A stretch of 48,944 nucleotides of DNA. It comes from Syntrophaceae bacterium UBA1411. GTDB taxonomy: Bacteria > Desulfobacterota > Syntrophia > Syntrophales > Smithellaceae. The first letter of the stretch is position 1; every line of letters begins with the position of its first letter. The stretch spans positions 79,943 to 128,886 of the forward strand of contig DBPV01000044.1 of NCBI GenBank assembly GCA_002304995.1, written 5' to 3'. A program made the translations under genes and the position numbers. Under the pieces are notes generated by a model that was not told the origin of the DNA, ran no database searches, and saw only the letters and a list, made by a program, of their open reading frames with translations. This document shows, piece after piece, positions 8,168-16,897 of this stretch.

Positions 8168-9475
8168 ATGATTTTTAAACAGCGAATGGCGCCTGCTAGT
8201 TTCATCGTTATTATTATTCTGTTTTTAACAACCGGTCTTTCAGCCGGCCATTTGTATGGTTCTGAAAAAGTGCCGGATGCGGTTGTTTCCGTCTCGTCCG
8301 GATTCGTCATCGCCGTGGACAAGAAAAAACAGAAGCTCTATGTTTTTCAGAAAAACAATTCTTTCAGGAAAGTTTTTGAGGCAGCCTGTTCCACGGGAAA
8401 AAACCACGGCCGAAAGGAAATATCGGGCGACGCCAAAACGCCGAACGGCATTTTCTTCGTCACCAGTATCGTCAGCAATCCCGGTCCGCCCGAAACTTAC
8501 GGAACGATGGCGCTGCCGCTCGATTATCCGACAGTCACGGATAAGAAAGCGGGACGAAACGGAACGAACATCTGGATTCACGGAACGACCAAACCCCTGC
8601 TGCCCTTTCAAAGCAACGGGTGCGTCGTTCTGGCCGATAAAGACGCTCACGCGCTCGCCCGCTACGTCTTTGTCAACAAGACACCTGTCATTATCGATGA
8701 GACCATTACCTGGGTGCCCCAGGACCAAAGCCATCCCGCCAAAGCGGAATTGGAAAAGATGCTCGCCGCCTGGGCGAAAGGATATGCCGACGGAGACATC
8801 AATGCCATTGACGCCCTGTACCTGGACGGCTATCGGATGAAAAACGACAGGCGGGAAAAACTCGCCGGCGCGCTTCGTTCAGTGAAAAGCATCAACCGGC
8901 ATTTTGACATGACCCCCCGGGATATTTCCATTTTGCATCAAAGCAATCATGCAGTGATCCTGTTCGATTCCAAAAGCGACATTGCCAAAGACGGCGCTTT
9001 CCAGGGCCACTTTCAAAAACTGATTCTGGACAAGATCGACGGCCGGTGGTTTGTCCTGGACGATGCCGGGACTCCCGTCGTCGCAGCGTCCAGGACGGAA
9101 ACCAAGCCGGCTTCGCCGCAGGCGCAGACGAGCGACATCGCAGCGAAAAAATCCATCCAGCGCCTGATTAAAAAATGGTCCGAAAGCTGGCAGACGGGAA
9201 ACATGACCGTTTATCGCGGCTGTTACGCGCCCGCTTTCCGTTCCCAGGGAAGAAATCTTGACGACTGGATTGCACACAAAATCAACGTTCGCCGGCACAG
9301 CGGACGCATGACGGTTCGTATCAGCCATATCGCCATATCCGTCCACAACGGGACCGCCGCCGCGACATTCACACAGAGCTACAGTTCTCAACTGGTCAGA
9401 AGCAAGGGCGCCAAAAAGCTTGAGCTCATGAAAATCAACGGGGAATGGAAAATATACCGCGAAGGCATGCTATAG
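8168..9475 (+). CDS. Exported L,D-transpeptidase (YkuD) with two NTF2-like domains
   Basis: 435 residues from ATG 8168 (GGAGA lies only two bases before it; the ATG at 8186 is an alternative). A signal segment (ASFIVIIILFLTTGLSAG) is followed by the YkuD domain at about residues 45-175. The catalytic motif is complete: H138 in IWIHGT and Cys152 in QSNGCVVL. Members cross-link peptidoglycan or trim it, in the periplasm. Two similar regions follow, starting at LEKMLAAWAKGYADGD and IQRLIKKWSESWQTGN, each with the helix-plus-sheet pattern of NTF2/SnoaL-like domains. An L,D-peptidase with a C-terminal NTF2-like domain is known in Helicobacter (Csd6), which shapes the cell; two such domains are less common. 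Confidence 0.85.
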   Translation: MIFKQRMAPASFIVIIILFLTTGLSAGHLYGSEKVPDAVVSVSSGFVIAVDKKKQKLYVFQKNNSFRKVFEAACSTGKNHGRKEISGDAKTPNGIFFVTSIVSNPGPPETYGTMALPLDYPTVTDKKAGRNGTNIWIHGTTKPLLPFQSNGCVVLADKDAHALARYVFVNKTPVIIDETITWVPQDQSHPAKAELEKMLAAWAKGYADGDINAIDALYLDGYRMKNDRREKLAGALRSVKSINRHFDMTPRDISILHQSNHAVILFDSKSDIAKDGAFQGHFQKLILDKIDGRWFVLDDAGTPVVAASRTETKPASPQAQTSDIAAKKSIQRLIKKWSESWQTGNMTVYRGCYAPAFRSQGRNLDDWIAHKINVRRHSGRMTVRISHIAISVHNGTAAATFTQSYSSQLVRSKGAKKLELMKINGEWKIYREGML

Positions 9476-9584
9476 ATAAACGCCGCCGCTGCCGGCGCTC
9501 CGCATCGATCTTTTTTTCTCCGACCGGAAAAGGCGCCACGCCGTCTTCAAGACCTGCCGCCGAAAAGGCGCGACTCGAAAAGCG

Positions 9585-9613
9585 TTGACAGCTTGAGGCG
9601 ACTCCCCTATATT
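9585..9613 (+). promoter_or_regulatory. Sigma-70 promoter for the B12 radical SAM gene
   Basis: TTGACA (9585-9590), 17 bases, TATATT (9608-9613). The predicted transcript start near 9620 makes an ATG at 9628 unlikely and favours ATG 9700 with an ~80-base leader. Confidence 0.75.
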
Positions 9614-9699
9614 TTTCGCCGTGGTGCATGAGGCCCGCCTGTTTTGTATTTTCCGCTCAACGGACGAAACCCAAAAAGCCCTCAAAGAATCGGGATGAC

Positions 9700-11184
9700 A
9701 TGAAAATTCTTCTTTTGTCCATGCCGGACGTGGCGCCGATGATCATGCATGAAAGCGCCTTTCATATGCCCAATTGCGGCATCGCCAGCCTGGGCGCCAA
9801 TGTCGACGGCGGCCACGACGTGTATGTGGCAGATCTGATCCGTAAGCGACGGCGGCCGGGCGGCTACCTCAAAAGGATCCTGTCGGATATCCGGCCGGCG
9901 CTGGTGGGACTTTCCGCCATGGCCTGGCAGTATGAAACCTGCATCCGCGTGATCCGGTTGATCCGCGCGCTCCTGCCCGACGTTAAAATCGTCATCGGCG
10001 GATACCACGCCACGCTGATGCATGAAGAAATCGCCGCTTCCCCCGAAGCGTCCCTGATCGATTTCATGGTGCGCGGAGAGGGAGAAGAAGCTTTCCGCCG
10101 CCTGGTCAATGCTCTGGGCGGCAAAGACCGGTTGGAAAGCATTCCCTCCCTGTCCTACCGGGACAAAGACCGTTTCATCCACAATCCCCGGGGCGGACTT
10201 CTGGACCTCGCAACGCTGCAAAAACCTATCCGGGATCACCGTCGTCTGACGTCTGGATATCATGTTGTCGCCTCAAAAGTCGAAGTCATGGAAACGTCGC
10301 GGGGGTGCACCAGAACCTGCTCCTTTTGCAGCATGAACCACATGTACGGGCGCAGCTTCCGGACCTTTCCCCGGGAGCGGATTCTGGCGGATATCGACGA
10401 CATTTATTACAAACGCAGAACCCGCCTGATTTTCATCGTCGACGACAACCTGGTGCTCGATCCCGGACACGTCGCCTGGCTATGCGAGGCTGTCATCGAG
10501 CGCCGCTACAAGGGACTTCATTTCATCGTCCAGGCCGACAGCGTCTCTCTGTCGCGCAACGAAGAGATGGTCCGGCTGATGTCGCAAGCGGGCATGAAAG
10601 TAATCTTTCTGGGCCTGGAAAGCGCATCCGCGAAAAACCTGACCCTTTCCCGCAAGGGAGACATCGTGGACGCCTCGCGGCGGGCGGTCGACCTTTGCCA
10701 CAAGTACGGCATCATTGTCATCGGAGGATTGATTTTCGGCTTTCCCGACGATGAAGAGGCGGATATTATCGAAAACTACCGCTTCCTTCAAGCGCTGGAG
10801 GCGGACATTCCCTACTGCCAGATTCTGACCCCCTACCCCGCAACCGTCCTGCGCCGGCAACTGCTGGAGCAGGGTCTGGTCACCAACCCCCACGACTTCA
10901 CGCGCTACAACGGCCTGTGGGCGAATGTAAAAACACGGCATCTCGAAGCCCGGCAGTTGCAGTACCTGGTCTGGCTGCACCGCCAGAAGATCATCGGCTG
11001 GTGGGATCCTTCCCGTCTCCTGAAACAGCGGGGAAAGGTGTGGATCCCTGTCTGGACTCACGCGTTGCGCCCGGCGCTGAAATGGATTTTCGATCGCCGT
11101 CTGGCAAAGATGGGCTGGGCCGAACGTTACCGGCAGGACATGGACCGCCAGGCCGGCCTCAATGCGTTTCCGGACCTGGGATAA
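9700..11184 (+). CDS. B12-binding-domain radical SAM protein
   Basis: 494 residues from ATG 9700 (an ATG at 9628 is too close to the promoter). Residues 1 to ~140 form a cobalamin-binding Rossmann domain (SMAWQYETCIRVIRLIRALL followed by VIGGYHATL). The radical SAM domain has the cluster motif CTRTCSFC with Cys203, Cys207 and Cys210, then GLESASAKNL and GGLIFGFPDDEEAD, all typical. Proteins of this architecture modify lipids, cofactors or natural products, often by methylation; nothing here identifies the substrate. The C-terminal ~90 residues are rich in Trp, Arg and Leu (LRPALKWIFDRRL) and could sit near the membrane. It has its own promoter and converges on the beta-propeller gene. Confidence 0.9.
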   Translation: MKILLLSMPDVAPMIMHESAFHMPNCGIASLGANVDGGHDVYVADLIRKRRRPGGYLKRILSDIRPALVGLSAMAWQYETCIRVIRLIRALLPDVKIVIGGYHATLMHEEIAASPEASLIDFMVRGEGEEAFRRLVNALGGKDRLESIPSLSYRDKDRFIHNPRGGLLDLATLQKPIRDHRRLTSGYHVVASKVEVMETSRGCTRTCSFCSMNHMYGRSFRTFPRERILADIDDIYYKRRTRLIFIVDDNLVLDPGHVAWLCEAVIERRYKGLHFIVQADSVSLSRNEEMVRLMSQAGMKVIFLGLESASAKNLTLSRKGDIVDASRRAVDLCHKYGIIVIGGLIFGFPDDEEADIIENYRFLQALEADIPYCQILTPYPATVLRRQLLEQGLVTNPHDFTRYNGLWANVKTRHLEARQLQYLVWLHRQKIIGWWDPSRLLKQRGKVWIPVWTHALRPALKWIFDRRLAKMGWAERYRQDMDRQAGLNAFPDLG

Positions 11185-11246
11185 AGAACAAACACCAACG
11201 GTTCTGGGCCCGCCTTTACTTTACGCGAATCCCCGCAACACCCGGT

Positions 11247-12344
11247 TTATTTCGGCAGCCACCCCAGCCCCCGGGCATGGAGGCTCTGAATGTAGAGCCT
11301 GTCGGCGGTTTCGGTCACGCCCGTCGTTTCCGGATAGGCGCCGCCGGGATCCTGCAGATCGGCGACGACCCGGCCGTCTTCGGTAAAGGCAATGACATGA
11401 CCGTAGGCTTTCGGCACCGGCCACAAAAAGCGCGGCAGCCGGAGCGTGATTTTGCGCAGAAACGGTTTTGCAGCGAGTTTGTCCACGACCGCGTTGCGCG
11501 GCTTGGCAAAACCCAGCCAGATTTTGCCGTTTTCCCCTCTCATGAGATTGTCCGGATAGCCGGGCAGGTTTTCCAGAAGCACGCGGGCCTCGTCGCCGCC
11601 CCGGGCCACATCGAGATCGTGTGCGGTCACGGCAATTTTCCAGACACGGTATTTGCCGGTTTCATTGACAAAGAGCGTTTGTTCGTCGCGGCTGAGCGCA
11701 ATGCCGTTGGCAAAGCTCAAGCCCCTGGCCACCACCCGCACGGTTTGCGCAACCGGATCGTACTCCAGAATCCTTCCGGTGGACGACTGCTCCAGAATAT
11801 CCAGGATGCTGGCCTCGAAAGTTCCGCCCCAGTCCGCGGGCGCAAAACGGCCGGACGCGTCGCTGAAGTAAATTTTGCCCGAACCGGCGACAACGACGGC
11901 GTCGGCATAGCGGATCGGCTCGTTGCCGGCTCTGTCGGCAAGGAGAGTGATTTTCCTGTCGGGGCCGACGGACAGCAGACCTTTTACCGCGTCCGCGGCA
12001 ATGAGATTTCCCCGGGCGTCGAAATCAAACCCCAGCACACGCCCTCCGGTATTGACAAAGACCTCCTGCGCACTGCCGTCGGGATTCATGCGGAGAATAT
12101 TGCCGCTCAGCACGGTTGTGTAAAGCTTGCCGTCCTTGCCGATGACGATGTGCTCCGGCCCTTCCTCGGCGCCGAGCGAAATCAGGCGGAGCGAAGCCAG
12201 TTTCGTGTTTGCAGCGTGCGGCCCCGTATAACCGGGCGGTTCGGGCGCCTTCCAGGCAACGGGCTTGAGCGGCACCGGCCACAACAGCAAATACAAAACA
12301 CCCAAAAGCGCAATGCAGATGATGACCAGCAACAGTTTTTTCAT
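11247..12344 (-). CDS. SMP-30/gluconolactonase/strictosidine-synthase-like beta-propeller protein, membrane-anchored
   Basis: 365 residues. The ATG at 12344 follows GGAGG by nine bases. One N-terminal hydrophobic helix (LLLVIICIALLGVLYLLLW) is probably an uncleaved anchor, with the propeller facing the periplasm. The repeats contain GPEHIVIGKDGKLYTT, VLGFDFDARGNLIAADA, FANGIALSRDEQTLFVNET and GYPDNLMRGENGKIWLG, which match strictosidine-synthase-like and SMP-30 family blades that bind Ca and often hydrolyse lactones or esters. The substrate is not known. It lies 47 bases behind the aldo/keto reductase gene in the same direction and is probably in one operon with it. Confidence 0.8.
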   Translation of the reverse strand: MKKLLLVIICIALLGVLYLLLWPVPLKPVAWKAPEPPGYTGPHAANTKLASLRLISLGAEEGPEHIVIGKDGKLYTTVLSGNILRMNPDGSAQEVFVNTGGRVLGFDFDARGNLIAADAVKGLLSVGPDRKITLLADRAGNEPIRYADAVVVAGSGKIYFSDASGRFAPADWGGTFEASILDILEQSSTGRILEYDPVAQTVRVVARGLSFANGIALSRDEQTLFVNETGKYRVWKIAVTAHDLDVARGGDEARVLLENLPGYPDNLMRGENGKIWLGFAKPRNAVVDKLAAKPFLRKITLRLPRFLWPVPKAYGHVIAFTEDGRVVADLQDPGGAYPETTGVTETADRLYIQSLHARGLGWLPK

Positions 12345-12391
12345 GACGGCCTCCACAAACATTTTCCGGTTATTGAAAAAATACGCCACGC

Positions 12392-13420
12392 TTACTTTTT
12401 CAGGTCTTGCCGATGCTGCTCGTAAAGACCATAAAATGACTTCAGCATATCGGGAATGGGCAGTTCGTAGGGGCATTTCTCGAGGCAATCGCCGCAGGCG
12501 TTGCACTCGCGCGTGCTTTCCATGGGCAGACGGCAAAACTCAACCGCCACGGCGGGCGACATCCGCTGCGCAATCACCCGGTATCCCATGGCCTGCGTGA
12601 TCATAACCCCGTTGGGGCAAGGCTGGCAGTATTCACAGCGGCGGCAAAATTGCCGGCCCAGCTCTTTTCGGTAACGCTCCATCTCGGCAAGGTCGTCCGG
12701 CGTAATCCGATTTTCGGCTGCATAAAAAGAGACGACCTCGTCCACAGCGGCCACCGAGTCAAAACCGGGAATGGGCAGCACATCGGGATACTGCCGCAAA
12801 AATTTAAAGGCGATTTTTGCATTGCCGATCATGCCGCCCGCAAAGGGCTTCATCGCCAGGATGCCGAGATGGCCTGACCGGGCGGCCTGGAAAAGTTCGT
12901 CTGCCGCTGCGGCTTCTATAAAGTTGAAGGGAATCTGGACCGAGCTGAACAGACCGGTTCCGGCCAGTTTCACCGCCATTGCCGGGCTGTGGGACGAAAA
13001 GCCGATGAACCTGATTTTGCCCGCGGCCTGCGCCGCCCGAAGCGCTTCCATCGCGCCGCCCGGCGCCATAATGGCCTGCCAGTCCGCTTCTTTAGACACC
13101 TGATGCAGCTGATAGAGGTCGATATAATCCGTCTGGAGACGCCGGAGGCTTTTGTCGATGTGCCCGGCCATGCCCGCGGCGTCGCGCTTCAGGGATTTGG
13201 ACGCGATCACCACTTTGTCGCGCACGCCGCGAAAGGCGGCGCCGATCTTTTCCTCGCTGTCGAGGTACATGTTGGCCGTATCGTAAAAAGTGATGCCCTT
13301 CTCATAGGCCCGGCGCAGAACATCGCCGGCCTTCTCTTGGCCGAGACGAATGAGAGGAATTCCTCCGAATCCCAGCGCCGAAACGCTTAAGCCCGTTTTT
13401 CCGAAAAGGACTTTCTGCAT
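12392..13420 (-). CDS. Aldo/keto reductase with C-terminal 4Fe-4S motifs
   Basis: 342 residues. The N-terminal ~250 residues are an aldo/keto reductase barrel: LGFGGIPL, the catalytic Asp/Tyr in FYDTANMYLDSE, Lys in VVIASKS, and LDLYQLHQ-like DYIDLYQLHQV. The C-terminus adds the Cys motifs FCRRCEYCQPCPNGV and ECNACGDCLEKCPYELPIP, as in the known family of ferredoxin-tailed aldo/keto reductases in anaerobes. These probably use a low-potential electron donor besides or instead of NADPH; that is inference. The start at 13420 has a GGGGGA box upstream. It leads a two-gene operon with the propeller protein. Confidence 0.92.
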   Translation of the reverse strand: MQKVLFGKTGLSVSALGFGGIPLIRLGQEKAGDVLRRAYEKGITFYDTANMYLDSEEKIGAAFRGVRDKVVIASKSLKRDAAGMAGHIDKSLRRLQTDYIDLYQLHQVSKEADWQAIMAPGGAMEALRAAQAAGKIRFIGFSSHSPAMAVKLAGTGLFSSVQIPFNFIEAAAADELFQAARSGHLGILAMKPFAGGMIGNAKIAFKFLRQYPDVLPIPGFDSVAAVDEVVSFYAAENRITPDDLAEMERYRKELGRQFCRRCEYCQPCPNGVMITQAMGYRVIAQRMSPAVAVEFCRLPMESTRECNACGDCLEKCPYELPIPDMLKSFYGLYEQHRQDLKK

Positions 13421-13611
13421 GGGTGCATCCCCCAGAGCCTGCCGAGTCGCAGGAGATTGATTTCGCCCGCAGCACCGCCCCCTGGCGGCGCGGTCCGCGT
13501 CCTGCCGGCTTCGGCGGGCGTACAGCCAAACGAAATAAGCATGACTTCAGTCCGGTTGCCGCAAACACCTTAGTATAAGAAAAGGGATATTTCAAGGCCG
13601 GGCCGGTCCTC

Positions 13612-13633
13612 TTAAACATTTCCTGTTAAACAT
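13612..13633 (+). repeat. Tandem 14-base direct repeat upstream of a promoter
   Basis: Two units starting with TTAAACAT at 13612 and 13626 agree at 12 of 14 positions (TTAAACATTTCCTG and TTAAACATGTCCTT). The second runs into the -35 box at 13638. A third TTAAACAT lies at 13760-13767. The position fits an activator or repressor site. Confidence 0.45.
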
Positions 13634-13637
13634 GTCC

Positions 13638-13666
13638 TTGACACCAAAGGCCTTGTTTCTTATCCT
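13638..13666 (+). promoter_or_regulatory. Sigma-70 promoter for the serine hydrolase
   Basis: TTGACA (13638-13643), a 17-base spacer, and TATCCT (13661-13666). It gives a leader of about 247 bases before ATG 13920. Confidence 0.6.
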
Positions 13667-13765
13667 CTTTCCAGCGCAAAAACGATTCTCACTCACCTGC
13701 GTTCGGTTTCCGGCGCCACCAGAGCCGGAACGTGTCACGGCTGTCATTCGCCAGGGTCCTTAAAC

Positions 13766-13784
13766 ATTGCGCCGCGGGCGCAAT
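13766..13784 (+). other. Hairpin in the serine hydrolase leader
   Basis: ATTGCGCC, loop GCG, GGCGCAAT: a perfect 8-bp stem. No T-run follows, so it is not a simple terminator. Confidence 0.45.
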
Positions 13785-13919
13785 TGCTGGAAAACGGCAA
13801 GAGAAGTCCCGGCTTGGTCATTGCGTCATCACCTTTTATTCCGTTGCCTGCCGGTAGAAAGCGGCCGCGAACAAAGCGGTGAATTTCATTAAAACGAAAA
13901 ATTTCAAAGGAGGGTGGCT

Positions 13920-15131
13920 ATGCGCAAGTGGGCGATTGGAATACTGATCGTACTGGTGGCTGCCGCGGGCATCTTCTGGGCGACGGCCGATAAGGATTTG
14001 CGGCGCCTGATCCTCAACCTGCCGACCGACAGGGACGTCCTCTTCTGGTCCATTGCGCAGCGCGACGCCGGCTTCCGCGCGATGGACCGGATGCCCGTTT
14101 TGGCCAAATCCCGGGTCATTTCCGCCGGTAAAAATGTTTATCCCTTGCCCGTCGGAGAGCCGCTGGAGGTCGGCGTCGATGTCGACGCCTACATGAAGGA
14201 TCAGCGCACCGCCGCTCTGATCATCCTTCAGGACGGCAAAATCCGCCTGGAAAAATACGGGCTGGACTTCGGCTCCGGTCCCGGCAGGCGCTGGACCAGC
14301 TTTTCGGTCGCCAAATCCTTCACGTCGACGCTGGTCGGCGCGGCCATCCGCGACGGCTACATCAAAAGCATTGACGACAAAGTATCGGACTACATTCCGG
14401 ACCTCAGGGGATCGGTTTATGATGATGTCACCATCCGGCAGCTGCTGACCATGACATCGGGTGTGAAGTGGAATGAAGACTACGGCAATCCCCAGTCGGA
14501 CGTCGCCCGGTTCAACGCGCACAAGGCCGATCCGGGCGTCGATGTGACGGTTAGCTATATGCGCCGATTAAAGCGGGAGGCGCCTCCCGGCGCGAAATGG
14601 GTCTACAAAACCGGCGAAACCAATCTGATCGGTGTGCTGATCAGCTCGGCTGCGAAAAAAAACCTCTCCGATTATCTGTCGGAAAAAATCTGGCAGCCTT
14701 TCGGCATGGAGCAAAGCGGCAGCTGGATCCTGGGACCCACCGGCCATGAAATCAGCGGCTGCTGCATGCAGGCGTCAACCCGCGACTTTGCCCGCTTTGG
14801 TCTGTTTATGCTAAATGGCGGTAAAGCGGGCGGTCAACCGGTGTTCCCCGACGGCTGGATGGCCGAAGCAACCGGAAAGCAGGCCGATACCAATTTACCC
14901 GGGTACGGCTACGGCTATCAATGGTGGACCCTGGACGACGACGCGTATACGGCGCAGGGAATTTTCGGCCAGGGCATTTTCATCGATCCCAGGCGGAAAC
15001 TGGTCATCGCTTCGAACAGCAACTGGCCGCACGCCACGGATCTCCAGGGCGGCGACCAGGGTAAAAAGCGCCTGACCTTCTACAGGAAAGTCCAGCAGGC
15101 CCTCGACAGCGAAGCAAAAGCCAAACAATAA
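13920..15131 (+). CDS. Serine hydrolase, beta-lactamase class C / penicillin-binding family
   Basis: 403 residues. The ATG at 13920 follows AAAGGAGG by about seven bases; the GTG at 13914 overlaps that site and is rejected. The N-terminal helix (WAIGILIVLVAAAGIFWAT) is a signal or anchor, so it acts in the periplasm. The catalytic SxxK is in SFSVAKSF, a Tyr motif follows as WVYKTGETN, and YGYGYQWW plus the C-terminal FGQGIFIDP strand match esterase/beta-lactamase-fold proteins annotated as serine hydrolases. Such proteins act as esterases, amidases or D-aminopeptidases; true beta-lactam resistance is not implied. It ends at a strong terminator. Confidence 0.88.
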   Translation: MRKWAIGILIVLVAAAGIFWATADKDLRRLILNLPTDRDVLFWSIAQRDAGFRAMDRMPVLAKSRVISAGKNVYPLPVGEPLEVGVDVDAYMKDQRTAALIILQDGKIRLEKYGLDFGSGPGRRWTSFSVAKSFTSTLVGAAIRDGYIKSIDDKVSDYIPDLRGSVYDDVTIRQLLTMTSGVKWNEDYGNPQSDVARFNAHKADPGVDVTVSYMRRLKREAPPGAKWVYKTGETNLIGVLISSAAKKNLSDYLSEKIWQPFGMEQSGSWILGPTGHEISGCCMQASTRDFARFGLFMLNGGKAGGQPVFPDGWMAEATGKQADTNLPGYGYGYQWWTLDDDAYTAQGIFGQGIFIDPRRKLVIASNSNWPHATDLQGGDQGKKRLTFYRKVQQALDSEAKAKQ

Positions 15132-15142
15132 AAGCAGCAAAA

Positions 15143-15176
15143 GGCCCCCTGTCCTCGCGGACAGGGGGCCTTTTTT
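15143..15176 (+). terminator. Rho-independent terminator, probably bidirectional
   Basis: A perfect 12-bp GC-rich stem (15143-15154 with 15159-15170), loop TCGC and six Ts. On the minus strand the same stem is followed by four Ts, so it may also stop transcripts from groEL. Confidence 0.92.
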
Positions 15177-15190
15177 AACCTAACAGCCTG

Positions 15191-15216
15191 CCGGGAACGA
15201 TCGCGCCCGTTCCCGG
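15191..15216. repeat. Palindromic element, copy 2
   Basis: CCGGGAACG (15191-15199) pairs with CGTTCCCGG (15208-15216) around an eight-base loop ATCGCGCC. The block GGGAACGRTCGCG is shared with the element at 6478-6505, and both lie between convergent genes. Confidence 0.5.
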
Positions 15217-15229
15217 CCATTGTCTTTTC

Positions 15230-16870
15230 CTACATGCCCATTCCGGGATATCCTCCGCCGGGAGGCATGCCGGGCATGGCGCCGGCGCCCTTCTCTTCGG
15301 GCTTGTCGGCGATCATGCACTGCGTCGTGAGCAACAGTCCGGACACGGACGCCGCGTTCTGCAACGCGAAGCGGGTCACCTTGGTCGGATCGATGACGCC
15401 GGCCGCGATCATGTCTTCGTAAACGTCCGTGCGGGCGTTGAAGCCGAAGGAGCCTTTCTTTTCCTTCACCTTCTCGACCACGATGCTGCCTTCGAGGCCC
15501 GCGTTCGCGGCGATCATCTTGATCGGCTCTTCGATGGCCTTCCTGACGATGTTGACGCCGATTTGCTCGTCGCCCGCCAGCTCAAGTTTGCCCAGCGCGG
15601 GCAGGGCGCGCAGATACGCAACGCCGCCGCCGGGAACGATGCCTTCTTCCACGGCCGCGCGGGTGGCATGGAGCGCGTCTTCCACGCGGGCTTTCTTCTC
15701 CTTCATTTCGGTTTCGGTTGCAGCGCCGACGCGGATCACGGCGACACCGCCGACCAGTTTGGCCAGCCGCTCCTGAAGTTTTTCACGATCGTAATCGGAA
15801 GTGGTTTCCTCGATCTGAGCGCGGATCTGTTTCACGCGGCCTTCGAGGTCGGCGCGCTTGCCGGCGCCGTCGATAATGGTGGTGTTGTCCTTATCGATGG
15901 TGATCTTCTTGGCGCGGCCCAGGTCTTCCAGTTTCACGTTCTCGAGCTTCCAGCCCATGTCTTCGGAAATCATCTTGCCGCCCGTGAGGATGGCGATGTC
16001 TTCGAGCATGGCCTTGCGGCGGTCGCCGAAGCCGGGGGCTTTCACGGCCGCCACATGCAGCGTGCCGCGGATCTTGTTGACCACCAGGGTGGCCAGCGCT
16101 TCGCCTTCGATATCTTCGGCGATGATGAGGAGCGGACGGCCCATCTTGGCGATCTGCTCGAGGATCGGCAGCAGGTCTTTCATGCCGCTGATTTTCTTTT
16201 CATAGATGAGAATCAGCGCGTCTTCGAGGGAAACGATCATCTTGTCGGGATTCGTGACAAAATAGGGAGAAAGGTAGCCGCGGTCGAACTGCATGCCTTC
16301 GACGATCTCCAGTTCGGTTTCCAGGCCTTTGGCTTCTTCCACGGTGATGACGCCTTCCTTGCCGACTTTGTCCATGGCGCCGGCGATGATGTTGCCGATG
16401 GTCTCATCGTTGTTGGCAGAGATGGTGCCGACCTGGGCGATTTCCTTCTGGTCCTTGGTGGGTTTGCTCATTTTGCTGAGCTCTTTGACGACGGTTTCCA
16501 CGGCCTTGTCGATGCCGCGCTTTACATCCATCGGATTGGAGCCTGCCGCAACGGCCTTGACGCCTTCACGGTAAATGGCCTGTGCCAGAATGGTGGCGGT
16601 GGTCGTGCCGTCGCCGGCGACGTCGCTGGTCTTGCTCGCGACTTCCTTCACCATCTGCGCGCCCATGTTTTCAAATTTGTCTTCGAGTTCGATTTCTTTG
16701 GCGACGGTGACGCCGTCTTTCGTTACGGTGGGTGAACCAAAGCTCTTGTCAATAATGACATTGCGGCCCTTCGGACCGAGGGTTACTTTCACGGCATCGG
16801 CCAGGGTGTTGACGCCCTTCAAAACCGATTTCCTGGCTTCTTCATCGTAAAGAAGTATTTTTGCTCCCAT
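15230..16870 (-). CDS. groL: Chaperonin GroEL (60 kDa)
   Basis: 546 residues, the usual length. It forms the double-ring cytosolic chaperonin that folds proteins with ATP. Landmarks: the start LLYDEEARKSVLKGVNTLADAV-type segment, VTLGPKGRNVIIDKSFG, the ATP site DGVTVAKEIEL and GDGTTTATILAQ, GVITVEEAKG, and the Gly/Met-rich tail ending GGGYPGMGM. The ATG at 16870 follows AGGAGG. It lies 27 bases behind groES and is transcribed with it. The shared palindrome and terminator lie just past its stop. Confidence 0.99.
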   Translation of the reverse strand: MGAKILLYDEEARKSVLKGVNTLADAVKVTLGPKGRNVIIDKSFGSPTVTKDGVTVAKEIELEDKFENMGAQMVKEVASKTSDVAGDGTTTATILAQAIYREGVKAVAAGSNPMDVKRGIDKAVETVVKELSKMSKPTKDQKEIAQVGTISANNDETIGNIIAGAMDKVGKEGVITVEEAKGLETELEIVEGMQFDRGYLSPYFVTNPDKMIVSLEDALILIYEKKISGMKDLLPILEQIAKMGRPLLIIAEDIEGEALATLVVNKIRGTLHVAAVKAPGFGDRRKAMLEDIAILTGGKMISEDMGWKLENVKLEDLGRAKKITIDKDNTTIIDGAGKRADLEGRVKQIRAQIEETTSDYDREKLQERLAKLVGGVAVIRVGAATETEMKEKKARVEDALHATRAAVEEGIVPGGGVAYLRALPALGKLELAGDEQIGVNIVRKAIEEPIKMIAANAGLEGSIVVEKVKEKKGSFGFNARTDVYEDMIAAGVIDPTKVTRFALQNAASVSGLLLTTQCMIADKPEEKGAGAMPGMPPGGGYPGMGM

Positions 16871-16897
16871 TGTATAGATTCCTCCTTAATTGTTTTC

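Larger units (their letters stand above)
13421..13919. other. 499-base intergenic region with promoter, repeats and hairpins
   Basis: The largest gap in the window, between two diverging genes. It holds a GC-rich hairpin (CCGCC/GGCGG near 13476-13488) in the leader of the aldo/keto reductase, three copies of TTAAACAT (13612, 13626, 13760), a plus-strand promoter at 13638-13666, and an 8-bp hairpin at 13766-13784. The leader of the serine hydrolase is therefore about 250 bases. I see no protein-coding frame and no riboswitch class that I recognise. Confidence 0.6.

Noticed and set aside
13575..13605. TTGAAA and TATACT on the minus strand before the aldo/keto reductase
   Set aside because: The spacer is only 12 bases, too short for a sigma-70 promoter.
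13920..15131. Calling the serine hydrolase a beta-lactamase
   Set aside because: The SxxK and Tyr motifs are shared with esterases and peptidases of the same fold; nothing is specific for beta-lactams.
15563..16735. A 390-codon plus-strand frame across groEL
   Set aside because: It is the complement of a highly conserved chaperonin gene, rich in Asp, His and Phe from codon reversal, and shows no family pattern.
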